From positions 62,001-126,000 of the forward strand of contig NZ_AUBW01000011.1 in the NCBI RefSeq assembly GCF_000429445.1: a stretch of DNA of 64,000 bases. The letters are read 5' to 3'. Below are positions 43,223 through 51,852 of this stretch, piece by piece (position 1 is the first letter of the stretch; every line of letters starts with the position of its first letter). A program made the translations under genes and the position numbers. Below the pieces are notes generated by a model. The model was not told where the DNA came from, searched no databases, and worked only from the letters and a program-made list of their open reading frames with translations. This DNA is from Algoriphagus terrigena DSM 22685 (GTDB lineage: Bacteria > Bacteroidota > Bacteroidia > Cytophagales > Cyclobacteriaceae).

Positions 43223-44041
43223 TTAGTCTACTCTGATACCGAAGCTCATGGCTTGGAGCTCTGGCCCCAATCCCGCTTGGAAAAGATCGTTTAAGTCATA
43301 ATTGAAGAAAAGAGTCACATCGCCGATTCCGATTTCGGATCGAAGGCCGTAGCGGAAGTTCTCCACGTACATGTTGGATTTGGTGAAGTCCTTGACTTTG
43401 TCACCCTCTGAGTCGTAGACAAACTTGCCTCGGCCGCCCAGTCGATAGCCGGCATACCCGCCCGCTCCGAAACGCATCTTACCGTTGTTTGTCCGGACGG
43501 TAGGGACGATGGTAAGCGTGGCGTAGGACGCTGAGATCTTGGACTTGATCGGATCGGCATTAGGATCGTCGATGACTTCGGTGTAGTCCACAAACTCCAA
43601 TCCGTCAGAAGTCTTGAGCGCGTAGATCTCTTCGTCCTCAAACTTGAAGTTGTACCAGCTGACGCCGATTGTGGATCTGAGGTGGAAGTTTTTGCTGGCT
43701 TTCCATGTGCCCACAGACTGGAGAGAGACAAACCAGCTGCCCCAGGGTTTCACCTGTGGCGCACCTTTGCCTTCCGGCCAGATGTTGATACCGACTTCGG
43801 ATTCGAGGAAATTGTATTTGAATTTCGAGGATTTTTCTGAATGATAGTTGTTGTATTCGTTCTCGTCGATCTCCCATTCGTAGGACTTGGAGCCGTCTTC
43901 GTACTTGATGACCTTCCAGGATTTCCCCATCATGGTGTATTCTTTTTCTTTGGAGACAACTTTGCTCGAATCGGTACTCTGGGCAAATCCTCCCAAAGTG
44001 AATAGCATCAGAAAAACTGCGGTTAGCTTAAGTTTTTTCAT
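43223..44041 (-). CDS. Outer-membrane beta-barrel-like protein, second paralogue
   Basis: 272 residues from the ATG at 44041 (MKKLKLTAVFLMLFTLGGFAQ is a clear signal peptide). Alternating aromatic/polar strands (GSWFVSLQSVGTW, VSWYNFKFEDEEIY, RFGAGGYAGYRLGGRGKFVY) and the terminal barrel strands ENFRYGLRSEIGIG and FFNYDLNDLFQAGLGPEL fit a small outer-membrane barrel. It is clearly a paralogue of the upstream barrel, which has NLRYGIRGEIGFG and YDLNELFQEGKGPEL at the same places, but lacks that protein's long N-terminal domain. Function unknown. Confidence 0.85.
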   Translation of the reverse strand: MKKLKLTAVFLMLFTLGGFAQSTDSSKVVSKEKEYTMMGKSWKVIKYEDGSKSYEWEIDENEYNNYHSEKSSKFKYNFLESEVGINIWPEGKGAPQVKPWGSWFVSLQSVGTWKASKNFHLRSTIGVSWYNFKFEDEEIYALKTSDGLEFVDYTEVIDDPNADPIKSKISASYATLTIVPTVRTNNGKMRFGAGGYAGYRLGGRGKFVYDSEGDKVKDFTKSNMYVENFRYGLRSEIGIGDVTLFFNYDLNDLFQAGLGPELQAMSFGIRVD

Positions 44042-44066
44042 ATGATTATAATTTTTTTTGACGGCC

Positions 44067-44133
44067 ATATGGAATCTTCGCATGTTTTAAAAACCACCCG
44101 CTGTGTGACGCCTGGGGCATGCTCGATTTCATC
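44067..44133 (-). repeat. Copy 2 of a repeat upstream of the paralogous barrels
   Basis: On the minus strand it reads ATGAAATCGAGC, then GCGTCACACAGCGG, then GATTCCATATGG, in the same order as the copy at 45264-45328. It includes a 28-codon frame starting MKSSMPQASHSG. Only one half of the palindrome seen in copy 1 is kept. Confidence 0.6.
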
Positions 44134-44190
44134 GTTGGCTTGGTTTAAAAATGGTTTGAAAAAAGGGGAGAAGGCTCTCCCCTGAGAGGA

Positions 44191-45237
44191 TTAGAAAACC
44201 ACTCCGAAAGTGATGGGGTTGAGCTCGGGGCCTTTTCCCTCTTGGAAAAGCTCGTTGAGATCGTAGGCAGTGAAGAACTTCACCCGTCCGAAACCGATCT
44301 CACCGCGGATGCCGTAGCGGAGGTTTTCCAAGTAAAGGCCGGTGTCTTGCTTGTCCTTGCGTCTGCCGGAGCCTTCCAGTTCATGATAGACATACTTGGA
44401 CTGTCCGCCCAAACGATAGCCGACATAGGGGCCAGCGGCTACTTTGAGGCCTTTTCGGCCTTGGTCATTCATCTTGCCAAAGTCCAGCTCCAGCATGGTC
44501 ATGGCGGTCAGATAGGAGGAGGAAATCTTGCTCTTGAAGCCGTCCACGTCGGTTCTCTGGACGAACTCTATCTCATCTTCGCCACGCACGGCTTGGTAGT
44601 CGCGGTTTTCGAATTTGAAGTTGTAAAACTGGAATCCGATCCCGAAATCCCAATAGAAGCCCTTGGAGATTCGCTGCGCTGCCATCCAGTTGAGGCCGAC
44701 CATCCAGCTGCCCCATCCTTTGACGGCGTAGGGTTTGTCAGACGTCGGGAAGCTTCCCGTTCCGTCCAGGTAGTTGTTCACCCCAAGATCAAATTTGAAA
44801 AAAGATCGGAAGGGTGGGTCAGAGTTCTTTTTCGTGCCGGTTTCAAATTTCACCCTGGTATTGTCTCCCGACTCATCGACGTAGACCCGCATCCCGGCCA
44901 CGTTTACTTCGGTCTGTCCCGAGTCCTCATAGACTTTGACCACTTCCTTGATGGTTCCGTCTTTTTTGCGGATCTCCACGATGGTCAGTTCACCGGTTTC
45001 TTCGTTTTTCTCCAAGTCCAGCTCGCTGATGATCTGGTTGATGTTCATCAGTTTGAGTTTATCAAAATCCTCCTTGGAGTCCACGGTGATGACTACTTTT
45101 CCGGATTTGCCAAATTCGATCACGACGCTGTCTTGCAGTACGGTGTGCTTGGTTTGGATCGGGAAGTCTTTCAGGTCACTGGCAAATGCCACCTGAACCA
45201 ATGCCATTAGGCAAAATAAAAGCAGGTATTTTTTCAT
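44191..45237 (-). CDS. Outer-membrane beta-barrel-like protein, first paralogue
   Basis: 348 residues starting at 45237 with a signal peptide (MKKYLLLFCLMALVQVAFA). An N-terminal domain of about 150 residues rich in short strands and acidic helices (VVITVDSKEDFDKLKLMNIN) precedes a barrel with the same strand sequence as the next gene: GSWMVGLNWMAAQ, YNFKFENRDY, AGPYVGYRLGGQSKYVY, YDLNELFQEGKGPEL. The next gene therefore looks like a tandem duplicate that lost or never had the extra domain. It lies in the sigma-factor operon. Confidence 0.85.
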   Translation of the reverse strand: MKKYLLLFCLMALVQVAFASDLKDFPIQTKHTVLQDSVVIEFGKSGKVVITVDSKEDFDKLKLMNINQIISELDLEKNEETGELTIVEIRKKDGTIKEVVKVYEDSGQTEVNVAGMRVYVDESGDNTRVKFETGTKKNSDPPFRSFFKFDLGVNNYLDGTGSFPTSDKPYAVKGWGSWMVGLNWMAAQRISKGFYWDFGIGFQFYNFKFENRDYQAVRGEDEIEFVQRTDVDGFKSKISSSYLTAMTMLELDFGKMNDQGRKGLKVAAGPYVGYRLGGQSKYVYHELEGSGRRKDKQDTGLYLENLRYGIRGEIGFGRVKFFTAYDLNELFQEGKGPELNPITFGVVF

Positions 45238-45263
45238 GTCTATTGGATGTTTTTTTAACGCCT

Positions 45264-45328
45264 CATGGAATCTCGCTTTTCTGACATTCACACCGCTGTG
45301 TGACGTTTTTGTCAGGCTCGATTTCATG
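45264..45328 (-). repeat. Copy 1 of a repeat upstream of the paralogous barrels
   Basis: Contains the perfect palindrome TCACAC-CGCT-GTGTGA at 45288-45303. An in-frame upward extension of the barrel gene starts here (MKSSLTKTSHSG), so the repeat can be read as a leader segment. Copy 2 is at 44067-44133. Confidence 0.6.
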
Positions 45329-45365
45329 GGATGGTGCGTGTTAATGCTTGTGTTGGTTTAGTTTT

Positions 45366-46151
45366 CTATCGTTCAGCGCGGTCTTTTTTGATGGCAAGTC
45401 CTCCGGCAAAGAGGTTGTCCTTTCTGTCTTGGATCTCCGCAAATCCTTCGTCCACTTTGCCCAGAAGGCCTTCGACATGTCCGACAGTCTTGCCCAATTC
45501 GGTGATCAGGTTTTTGTCTGTTGGTTCGCCCTTTTTGATCCCGTTGGAGTAGATGCTCACGCGGTACAGTGGCTCTTCCTCGGTCGTAGTAGACGCCTGA
45601 GCGACGGTACGTTCCATTTCCGGAGCTTTCAATTCAGGCATCGCTGTCGGAAGCTCTTCGGCCTTGAGTTCAGGCAGCGGCACTGCTACCGGGGACTCGC
45701 TGGACTTGATCTCCGATTGGGCGATCAGGTTTTGAGGAGTTTGGGACTGAATCGGAGCAGGAGCTGGCTTGGTCTTCGGCGCAGTTTCTACTTTTTTCTC
45801 AGGTAGGTTTTTACTGGTGACAGGCTCGGTTTCCTCTTTTGATTCGATGATTTCCGGGGAAATCACAGAGGTATCCGGCTCAGTCTGTGTTTGGGGCTTG
45901 GCAGGGATTTCGGTCTTTTCTGCTACGAGTTTTTCTGTAGGAATTGCGTCTTCACTTGGCCAAAACGAATAGCCTGCGACCAGCAAAGCAGTCACCGAAG
46001 CAGCAATCGCCCACCAAACACCGAGTTTCGGGTTGGATTTTTTGGGGAGCTGGCTTTCTAGCCGATCCCAGGCGAGTGCACTTGGTTTTTCCCGATGTCC
46101 GTCCAGCTTTTCCTTGAAATGCTGATCGAATTGTTCGTTTGTCTTAGCCAT
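45366..46151 (-). CDS. Putative membrane anti-sigma factor
   Basis: 261 residues from the ATG at 46151. The cytoplasmic N-terminus (FDQHFKEKLDGHREKPSALA) is followed by one membrane helix (LGVWWAIAASVTALLVAGYS) and a long Pro/Glu/Thr-rich low-complexity periplasmic stretch, then a short C-terminal domain. This layout, and overlap of 8 bp with the ECF sigma gene, are typical of Bacteroidota anti-sigma or regulator proteins paired with an ECF sigma factor; it lacks an obvious zinc motif. I infer that it holds the sigma factor until an envelope signal arrives. Confidence 0.75.
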   Translation of the reverse strand: MAKTNEQFDQHFKEKLDGHREKPSALAWDRLESQLPKKSNPKLGVWWAIAASVTALLVAGYSFWPSEDAIPTEKLVAEKTEIPAKPQTQTEPDTSVISPEIIESKEETEPVTSKNLPEKKVETAPKTKPAPAPIQSQTPQNLIAQSEIKSSESPVAVPLPELKAEELPTAMPELKAPEMERTVAQASTTTEEEPLYRVSIYSNGIKKGEPTDKNLITELGKTVGHVEGLLGKVDEGFAEIQDRKDNLFAGGLAIKKDRAER

Positions 46152-46713
46152 GGTTCGTCTTGGTTTTTGGTTGCAGACTGGCAATTTTTTCTTTGAGCGC
46201 TGTTCGTGCCCGATTCAATTGTGACTTAGAAGTGCTTTCGGTGATTCCCAGCAGGTCCGCGATCTCCTGATGGGCATAGCCTTCGATTGCATACAGGTTG
46301 AAAACCGTGCGGTATCCGACTGGAAGTCCTTGCACCAGCTCCATCAGTTCGGCGGCCTCGAGATGAGTCAGCTCGTAGTGATGGTTGCTGTATTCGTACT
46401 CGGGTTCCAGGTTGACTTCCATCATGAGATGGCGGTTGCTGCGCAAAGTCATCAACGCCTGCGTGACCACGATCCGCTTCATCCAGCCTTCGAAGCTTCC
46501 CTTGTGCTGAAACTGGGGCAGTTTTTCGAAGATTTTCATAAAGCTCTCGATCATCACATCCTCGGCATGTTCGCGGTCTTTGAGGTACCGCATGCAGATG
46601 GCCAAAAATTTCCCCGAATAGGAATCATACAAGTGACGCTGGGCTGACCGCTCACCCTTGAGGCATCCTTTGATAATTCCTTCTTCGGTAGAAAAATTGG
46701 ATCTGTTAAACAT
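46144..46713 (-). CDS. ECF-type RNA polymerase sigma factor
   Basis: 189 residues. Region 2 (LYDSYSGKFLAICMRYLKDR, then EDVMIESFMKIFEKL, GSFEGWMKRIV) and region 4 (LPVGYRTVFNLYAIEGYAHQ, EIADLLGITESTSKSQLNRA) are complete, with a normal ECF length. It is first in the minus-strand operon sigma, anti-sigma, barrel, barrel, DUF4097, and overlaps the next gene by 8 bp. Its target promoters may include this operon; the repeat upstream of the two barrels is a candidate site. No good TAnnTTTG box lies before it, consistent with autoregulation but not proof. Confidence 0.92.
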   Translation of the reverse strand: MFNRSNFSTEEGIIKGCLKGERSAQRHLYDSYSGKFLAICMRYLKDREHAEDVMIESFMKIFEKLPQFQHKGSFEGWMKRIVVTQALMTLRSNRHLMMEVNLEPEYEYSNHHYELTHLEAAELMELVQGLPVGYRTVFNLYAIEGYAHQEIADLLGITESTSKSQLNRARTALKEKIASLQPKTKTNHG

Positions 46714-46796
46714 TCCGGTTGGTTTTCAAATAAGGAGATGCAGGGCTGAAAAAAATGGTTGCGTGTGGATCTAAAAAAAAGTTAAATATTTTCTCC

Positions 46797-46838
46797 CATA
46801 AAATAAAAGGCCTGAAAATCAGTTGATTTCCGGCCTTT
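46797..46838 (-). terminator. Terminator of the 95-aa membrane protein gene
   Basis: Stem AAAGGCC / GGCCTTT (46806-46812 and 46832-46838) extended inward by GAAAATCA / TGATTTC with one bulge, followed on the minus strand by TTTTATTTTA. It lies just past the stop at 46859. Confidence 0.75.
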
Positions 46839-46858
46839 GAAATTGGCACCTTTTAAGG

Positions 46859-47146
46859 TCAAAGCGAAAACAGGAAGAAAAGCAAGGCCACTGTCTGCAC
46901 GAGGATCAAAATCTGAGCTTTCTCTTTAAATTCCTGGGCGATTTTTCTTTTTCTCAAAACCAAGATCGCCGTACCCAAGCCTGCAAACTGGAGAAATATG
47001 CTTACGCCGTTCAGCGGGCCCATAGGAGCGGCAACGTAATGGATGTTGGAGTTTAACACCGATAGCGCGCCGAGGATGATGCCCGTGATTCCAAAGAGGA
47101 ACGATCGCTGGAGCAGCACGGGTTCGGGGAGGTCAGACCATTTCAT
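46859..47146 (-). CDS. Small membrane protein
   Basis: 95 residues with three hydrophobic helices: SFLFGITGIILGALSVL, VSIFLQFAGLGTAILVL and ILILVQTVALLFFLFSL. A basic loop (RKRKIAQEFKEKAQ) separates the second and third. No family recognised. It has its own terminator and sits beside repeat-rich DNA. No obvious partner gene. Confidence 0.6.
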   Translation of the reverse strand: MKWSDLPEPVLLQRSFLFGITGIILGALSVLNSNIHYVAAPMGPLNGVSIFLQFAGLGTAILVLRKRKIAQEFKEKAQILILVQTVALLFFLFSL

Positions 47147-47362
47147 TATTTAGTATCAAGTAGTTAGTGTTAAGACGTTAGACGCAAGAAGTAAGAATCA
47201 AGAGCCAAGAAGCGAGAAGGATAGTATCTAGTATCTAGATATAAGTATCAAGAACGGAGGAGACAAGAATCTAGAGTCAAGAAGTGACCTCACATGCCAG
47301 GAAGTTGTTATGGCCACTTGATACTTGATACCTTGTACTTTTTACTACTTACCACCTACTTT
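47147..47362. repeat. Degenerate short-repeat tract
   Basis: Low-complexity text made of variants of AGTATCAAG, AAGAATCAAGA and AGTATCTAG. GTATCTAGTATCTAG occurs in direct tandem near 47224-47238, and the reverse complement form ACTTGATACTTGATACC near 47318-47334. It looks like an eroded intergenic repeat rather than a gene. Related tracts occur elsewhere in the window. Confidence 0.6.
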
Positions 47363-49072
47363 CTATACTTTTGAGACGCCTGCTTTTCGCTCCGCAAAGT
47401 AAGCCGCTATTTCTTCACTGCTGAGTGCATTGAGGGTCATTTCTTTGGTCAGGCCGCCTTTTCTGCCCACGAGCACGCCGTACTTCATGTCGGCGTAGCC
47501 TTCCATCTCGTGCGCATCGGGATTGATCGACAGCTTCACTCCCTGGTCCATGGCATAGCGAACCCACCTCCAATCCAGGTCGAGTCTCCAGGGATTGGCG
47601 TTGATTTCGATGACCACATTGTGAACAGCGCAGGCGTCGATGATGGTTTTGTGATCGATCGGGTAGCCTTCCCGTCTGAGCAAAAGTCTTCCCGTGGGAT
47701 GTCCAAGGATCGTGGTGTAGGGATTGGCAATGGCCTGGAGCAACCTGTCCGTCGCCCGCTTGATGTCCATGTTCAAGATGGAATGGACCGAGGAGACGAC
47801 AAAGTCAAAGCTCGCCAGCACATCGTCCGGATAGTCCAGACTTCCATCTCCAAGGATGTCACTTTCGATGCCTTTGAAGATCTTAAAGGGAGCCATCTCG
47901 ATGTTTAGCTGATCGATCTCTGCCTGCTGCTTGATTACTTTTTCGATATCCAGTCCACCGGCGTAGCTCGCGGTGCGGCTGTGATCGGAGATTCCGAGGT
48001 ATCCGTAGCCCATCGCTCTGCAATGTTCGGCCATCTGTCTCAGACTGTGTTTGCCATCGCTGTAGGTGGAGTGGTTGTGGAGGATGCCTTTCAGGTCAGA
48101 TTCCTCCAGCAGCTGTGGGATTCGGTTTTCCCGAGCCTGCCCGACTTCTCCAAATCCCTCTCTCATCTCCGCAGGGATGAACTGGAGGTTGTTTTGGGTG
48201 AAAAAAGCCTCCTCAGATTCGTAGTCTTTATTGATCAGCTTTTCGGCGACTGTTTCGGTGTCCGTGACAAAACTCAATAAGTGCGCTTTGGATCCAGTAA
48301 ACGCCATCCTTCTCCAGACGAAGTCACTTGGCGGGCAGAAGTGCACTAGGATATGCAGGTCGAGATCCGGCAGTTTTCCTCTCCAGGTAGCTGGGCTGGC
48401 TTCTTTCCATTTCCACTCGATCAAGGTCTGGGTTTTAAGCAGTGTCTTCAACTCAGGCAATCTCGCCGAAGCAATCAAAAATTCGGCCTCGGAGATGATC
48501 TCCATCTTCCGTGCAAAATCTCCGACCACTGCCAGCTGAGCATCTCCAACCAGACTTTGGAGGGAATTGGCAAGGTGATCGATGGTGTTTTCTATATCGG
48601 CATAGAGCCATTTTCCGGTATTGGAGGCCTTGAACTCCAAATTTTGAATGATCGTATCCTGGGTCTTTTGTCCAAATCCCTTGATCAGGGCGACTTTTCC
48701 GGCTTGGCAGGCTTCCATTAGTTCGTGCGTGGACGTGATTCCCAGTTCCTCCCAGAGTGTTTTGACTTTCCTCGGGCCAAGACCTTTGATTTGGAGAACT
48801 TCGAGGATGCCGGTTGGGGTTTTTTCCAGGAGCTGAACTAAGAGCGGAAAAGTCTCCGCAGCCTTCATGCTTTGGATCGCTTCGATGATGCTTTTGCCCA
48901 CTCCGTTGATCTTTGCGAGTTCTTCATCGCTGAGCTCCATGATATCCTCATCCATCCGCTCCAGCGAGATGAGCGCGCTTTGGTACCCGCGGATTTTGAA
49001 TGGATTCTCGTCGTGGAGTTCCATCAGCTGAATGGCCAGCTTCAGTTTCTTTAAAATTGTTTTATGATCCAA
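47363..49072 (-). CDS. polX: PolX/PHP-domain DNA repair protein with degenerate polymerase site
   Basis: 569 residues. The N-terminus has helix-hairpin-helix DNA-binding motifs (INGVGKSIIEAIQ near 50, IKGLGPRKVKTLWEELG near 94), then a Pol X nucleotidyltransferase region, then a C-terminal PHP domain. In the PHP part the metal-binding set is intact: HNHSTYSDG near 331, ISDHSRTA near 361, SVHS near 427, GHPTGR near 455, NPDAHE near 515, so a 3'-5' exonuclease or phosphoesterase activity is likely. In the Pol part, where family X has a G-S motif and DxD, I see VGDFARKMEIISEAEFLIAS (about 180-199), so the catalytic carboxylate pair seems lost. Role is probably base-excision or end-processing repair. 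Confidence 0.92.
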   Translation of the reverse strand: MDHKTILKKLKLAIQLMELHDENPFKIRGYQSALISLERMDEDIMELSDEELAKINGVGKSIIEAIQSMKAAETFPLLVQLLEKTPTGILEVLQIKGLGPRKVKTLWEELGITSTHELMEACQAGKVALIKGFGQKTQDTIIQNLEFKASNTGKWLYADIENTIDHLANSLQSLVGDAQLAVVGDFARKMEIISEAEFLIASARLPELKTLLKTQTLIEWKWKEASPATWRGKLPDLDLHILVHFCPPSDFVWRRMAFTGSKAHLLSFVTDTETVAEKLINKDYESEEAFFTQNNLQFIPAEMREGFGEVGQARENRIPQLLEESDLKGILHNHSTYSDGKHSLRQMAEHCRAMGYGYLGISDHSRTASYAGGLDIEKVIKQQAEIDQLNIEMAPFKIFKGIESDILGDGSLDYPDDVLASFDFVVSSVHSILNMDIKRATDRLLQAIANPYTTILGHPTGRLLLRREGYPIDHKTIIDACAVHNVVIEINANPWRLDLDWRWVRYAMDQGVKLSINPDAHEMEGYADMKYGVLVGRKGGLTKEMTLNALSSEEIAAYFAERKAGVSKV

Positions 49073-49160
49073 AACAGTCGTTTTTTCGTGTCAGTCCTTA
49101 GGCAAATGTCTTCAATTATTGTTTCAATTTAAAGTTTGATAGGGTATCTTATGCAGGAAG

Positions 49161-49216
49161 TTGGTCAGTGATCAGTGGGCAGTTTACAGTAGGTAGTTTA
49201 CAGCGCAGTGATCAGT
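49161..49216. repeat. Short direct repeats before the EVE gene
   Basis: CAGTGATCAGT occurs at 49166-49176 and 49206-49216, with AGTTTACAG twice between them. A similar string (CAGTGACCAGTAGCAGTAG) follows pyrB at about 52786. These belong to the same kind of eroded intergenic repeat as other gaps here. Confidence 0.55.
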
Positions 49217-49249
49217 AGACGACAACCCAATAACCAAACAACAAAACCT

Positions 49250-49648
49250 ATGAATTACTGGATGGTCAAGACGGAGCCCAACTCCTATTCTTGGGAGGAT
49301 TTTGTGAAAAAAGGGGAGGATGTATGGGACGGAGTACGAAACTTTCAGGCTAGGAATTTTCTCAGAGAGATGCATATCGGCGATCCGGTGCTTTTCTACC
49401 ACAGCGGAAAGGACAAAGCGGTGGTCGGGGTGGCCGAAGTAAGTCGGGAGGCATTTCCCGATCCCAAGGACGAAGCTTGGGTCGCTGTGGGTCTCAAAGT
49501 AAAGCAGGCGCTTGACAATCCCGTAAGTCTGGAGAAGATCAAATCTGAGGATCGGCTTTCGGCGATGCTGATGCTCCGTCAATCGAGACTCTCGGTCATG
49601 TCGGTGGCTAAGGACGAATTCAACCTGATTTTAGCAATGGGCAAATGA
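49250..49648 (+). CDS. EVE domain-containing protein
   Basis: 132 residues; a whole-length EVE (PUA/YTH-like) domain, which binds modified bases in DNA or RNA. The N-terminus MNYWMVKTEPNSYSWEDFVK and the following WDGVRNFQARNFLREM, GDPVLFYHSG and VGVAEVSREAFPD are the usual family blocks, so the ligand pocket looks complete. The ATG at 49250 matches the family start. It overlaps the following exported protein by 4 bp. EVE genes often accompany restriction systems, but none is seen here; this looks like a housekeeping copy. Confidence 0.93.
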   Translation: MNYWMVKTEPNSYSWEDFVKKGEDVWDGVRNFQARNFLREMHIGDPVLFYHSGKDKAVVGVAEVSREAFPDPKDEAWVAVGLKVKQALDNPVSLEKIKSEDRLSAMLMLRQSRLSVMSVAKDEFNLILAMGK

Positions 49649-51267
49649 GAAAGCTTCTTATACTCTTGATGGGAGTTTTTTTGGGTGTAGCGTCGGAGGC
49701 CCAAGTGAAGTCTATTGCCAGATTTGAGGTGCTCGGGGCGCAATATGACCCCACCTTTGAGATGATGCGAATTCCGGATGGACTGGTGTCTTTTCGCACT
49801 TTTCAGGAGAAAGGCTTCACGGGCAATAAGGCGTTTCAGTTTTTCGTCAGTGACCAAGATCTAAAAACCAAAGGGTTGATAGAGCTGAGTATGAGACCCG
49901 GATACGACATGATCGGGTACGATATTGATGGAAACAGTCTTTATGTCCTGATGACAAAGGGCCATTCTACCAATGCAGACAAGTACATCCTGCAGGTAGA
50001 TCTTGAGTCAAACCAAGGATATGAATTTCCTGCGGAAAACTTGCTAAGCATCGATTTGGTGGAGTTCCTAGTCCAAAATCGCAAGGCGGTCTTCATGGGG
50101 AATTCGGAAGGAAGGCCGGTGCTTCAGATTTTCGATCTTGATAATAAAAGCATCCACACCGTCCAGGGAGTGTATGGCAACAATACGCAGGTGTTGCAGA
50201 TTCGTAAGATGCCGGCATTGGAATCCCTGGAGGTCGTCATCAGCCGCAGGGGGCAGTATAAAGACCGCGAGACTTCGATCGTCACATTTGACATGTTGGG
50301 GAATTTGATCCGCGAGATCAAGGTCGATCAATTCGGGACGCCCGATCAGGAGATATTGGAAGGCTTGCTGTTGGCGGATGAGGACTACCAGCAGGTGATG
50401 ATCGGCTCGTATGGGCTGGACAGCAGGAGCGCCTATCAGGGACTGTATATTATGGAGATCAATGAATTCGGTGAATACGAATTTAAGCTTTACACGCTTG
50501 AAGATTTTCCGAATTTCTTCAACTACCTGCCGGAAAAGCAAAAAATAAAAAAAGATCAGGAGGTTCTGAAGGAACTTGAGAAACCCAAAGTGCCAATCAT
50601 CAGAAACACCTACTCGATCCGCGACGTCAGGGAAGTGGGAGATGCCTACTATATCTACCTTGATCAGCTCAATATTGTCAGTGGCAGGGGAGGACGGTCT
50701 GGTGGTTGGGCTACGTCCAACACCTATCGCTATGACCGCATGAATCGGATGGGATATGCTCCCTCTTACTACACAGATCCCTTCACTACCCCGGGCAATC
50801 CTCCAGCGCAGATGGTCACAGCGACCAACGAGTATCAGTACGAATCAGCTCATTTTGTGAAAGTTTCTAAATCAGGACAGGTGCTTTGGGATAATTCGGC
50901 GACGTACGGAGGGTTTTCCACGTACTATTCTGCAGCTTTTGGAGAAATCGCGGTCGTGGGAGATGACCTGTATCATCTCTATGCCGAGGACGATGTGATC
51001 AAAGCCAGTTTTTTCAGAAACGGGGAAAAGGTATTTGAGCAGATGAGCTTTGAGCTGGAGCTGCCGGACGAAAACGACCGGATAAAATACACGGACATCG
51101 AGACACTCCGGTTGGTGCATTGGTACGATCGCTACTTTATCCTGACCGGTCTGCAGTCGATCAGCTTTCTGAATTCCCAAAATCAAGAGGAGGTGCGGGA
51201 CGTGTTTTTTATGAGCAAAATTTTGGTGGACGGGGATTTGTACCAGCCTGAGGAAGCTCAGGACTAG
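49645..51267 (+). CDS. Exported protein of unknown function
   Basis: 540 residues with a signal peptide (MRKLLILLMGVFLGVASEAQ). The mature protein consists of many short strands with aromatic residues (YDIDGNSLYVLMT, YDRYFILTGLQSISF) and looks propeller-like; a Gly/Ser/Tyr-rich stretch is at about 350-400 (SGRGGRSGGWATSNTYRYD). I do not recognise a family. The start overlaps the EVE stop by 4 bp, so the two are translated together even though one is cytoplasmic and one exported. No lipobox. Confidence 0.8.
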   Translation: MRKLLILLMGVFLGVASEAQVKSIARFEVLGAQYDPTFEMMRIPDGLVSFRTFQEKGFTGNKAFQFFVSDQDLKTKGLIELSMRPGYDMIGYDIDGNSLYVLMTKGHSTNADKYILQVDLESNQGYEFPAENLLSIDLVEFLVQNRKAVFMGNSEGRPVLQIFDLDNKSIHTVQGVYGNNTQVLQIRKMPALESLEVVISRRGQYKDRETSIVTFDMLGNLIREIKVDQFGTPDQEILEGLLLADEDYQQVMIGSYGLDSRSAYQGLYIMEINEFGEYEFKLYTLEDFPNFFNYLPEKQKIKKDQEVLKELEKPKVPIIRNTYSIRDVREVGDAYYIYLDQLNIVSGRGGRSGGWATSNTYRYDRMNRMGYAPSYYTDPFTTPGNPPAQMVTATNEYQYESAHFVKVSKSGQVLWDNSATYGGFSTYYSAAFGEIAVVGDDLYHLYAEDDVIKASFFRNGEKVFEQMSFELELPDENDRIKYTDIETLRLVHWYDRYFILTGLQSISFLNSQNQEEVRDVFFMSKILVDGDLYQPEEAQD

Positions 51268-51301
51268 TTTTATTTTCTATATTTACGCCCAAATCCAACC
51301 C

Positions 51302-51850
51302 ATGCAAAAGCGGCTTGTACTCGATCAGCAGCAGATCGCCATCACTCTGAAGCGATTTTGCTATCAACTCATCGAAAATCACGACGATTTCGAAAACACA
51401 GTACTTCTTGGACTTCAACCCCGTGGCACCATACTTTTGGACAAAGTCGTCACCCTGCTGGAAGAGATCTCCGGAGTCAAAGTGCCCTCGGGTTACCTTG
51501 ATGCGACATTCCACCGGGATGACTTCCGAAGAAGGGACTTTCCGCTTAAGGCCAATGAGACCAAGATCGATTTTTTGGTAGAGGGGAAAAAAGTTATCCT
51601 CATCGACGACGTACTCTACAAAGGCAGATCGGTCCGCGCCGCAATGGACGCCATGATTGCTTTTGGCCGACCTCAAAAGGTCGAACTGATGGTGTTGGTG
51701 GATCGCAGGCTGACGCGGGACTATCCGATCATGCCGGATTATTTTGGGATGAAAGTCAATACCCTGGACAGTCAGTATGTGGTGGTGGAGTGGGCCGGTC
51801 CGGATCATTCCGAGGATGCAATTTGGATCACAGAGAAAGTTAAAAGTTAA
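51302..51850 (+). CDS. pyrR: PyrR: pyrimidine regulator / uracil phosphoribosyltransferase
   Basis: 182 residues. The phosphoribosyltransferase fold is complete: LLGLQPRGTILLDKV in the N-terminal half and the PRPP loop VILIDDVLYKGRSVRAAMDA near residue 97. PyrR binds pyr mRNA with UMP in other bacteria and also has UPRT activity. It is 2 bp before pyrB, the usual pyr operon order. The 34 bp upstream are too short for an attenuator, so any RNA target must be elsewhere or control is by another route. A near -7 box (TATATTTA) lies just upstream. Confidence 0.95.
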   Translation: MQKRLVLDQQQIAITLKRFCYQLIENHDDFENTVLLGLQPRGTILLDKVVTLLEEISGVKVPSGYLDATFHRDDFRRRDFPLKANETKIDFLVEGKKVILIDDVLYKGRSVRAAMDAMIAFGRPQKVELMVLVDRRLTRDYPIMPDYFGMKVNTLDSQYVVVEWAGPDHSEDAIWITEKVKS

Positions 51851-51852
51851 AC

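Noticed and set aside
44242..45210. Plus-strand frame of 322 codons opposite the barrel gene
   Set aside because: Antisense shadow of a gene with clear signal peptide and barrel; no domain.
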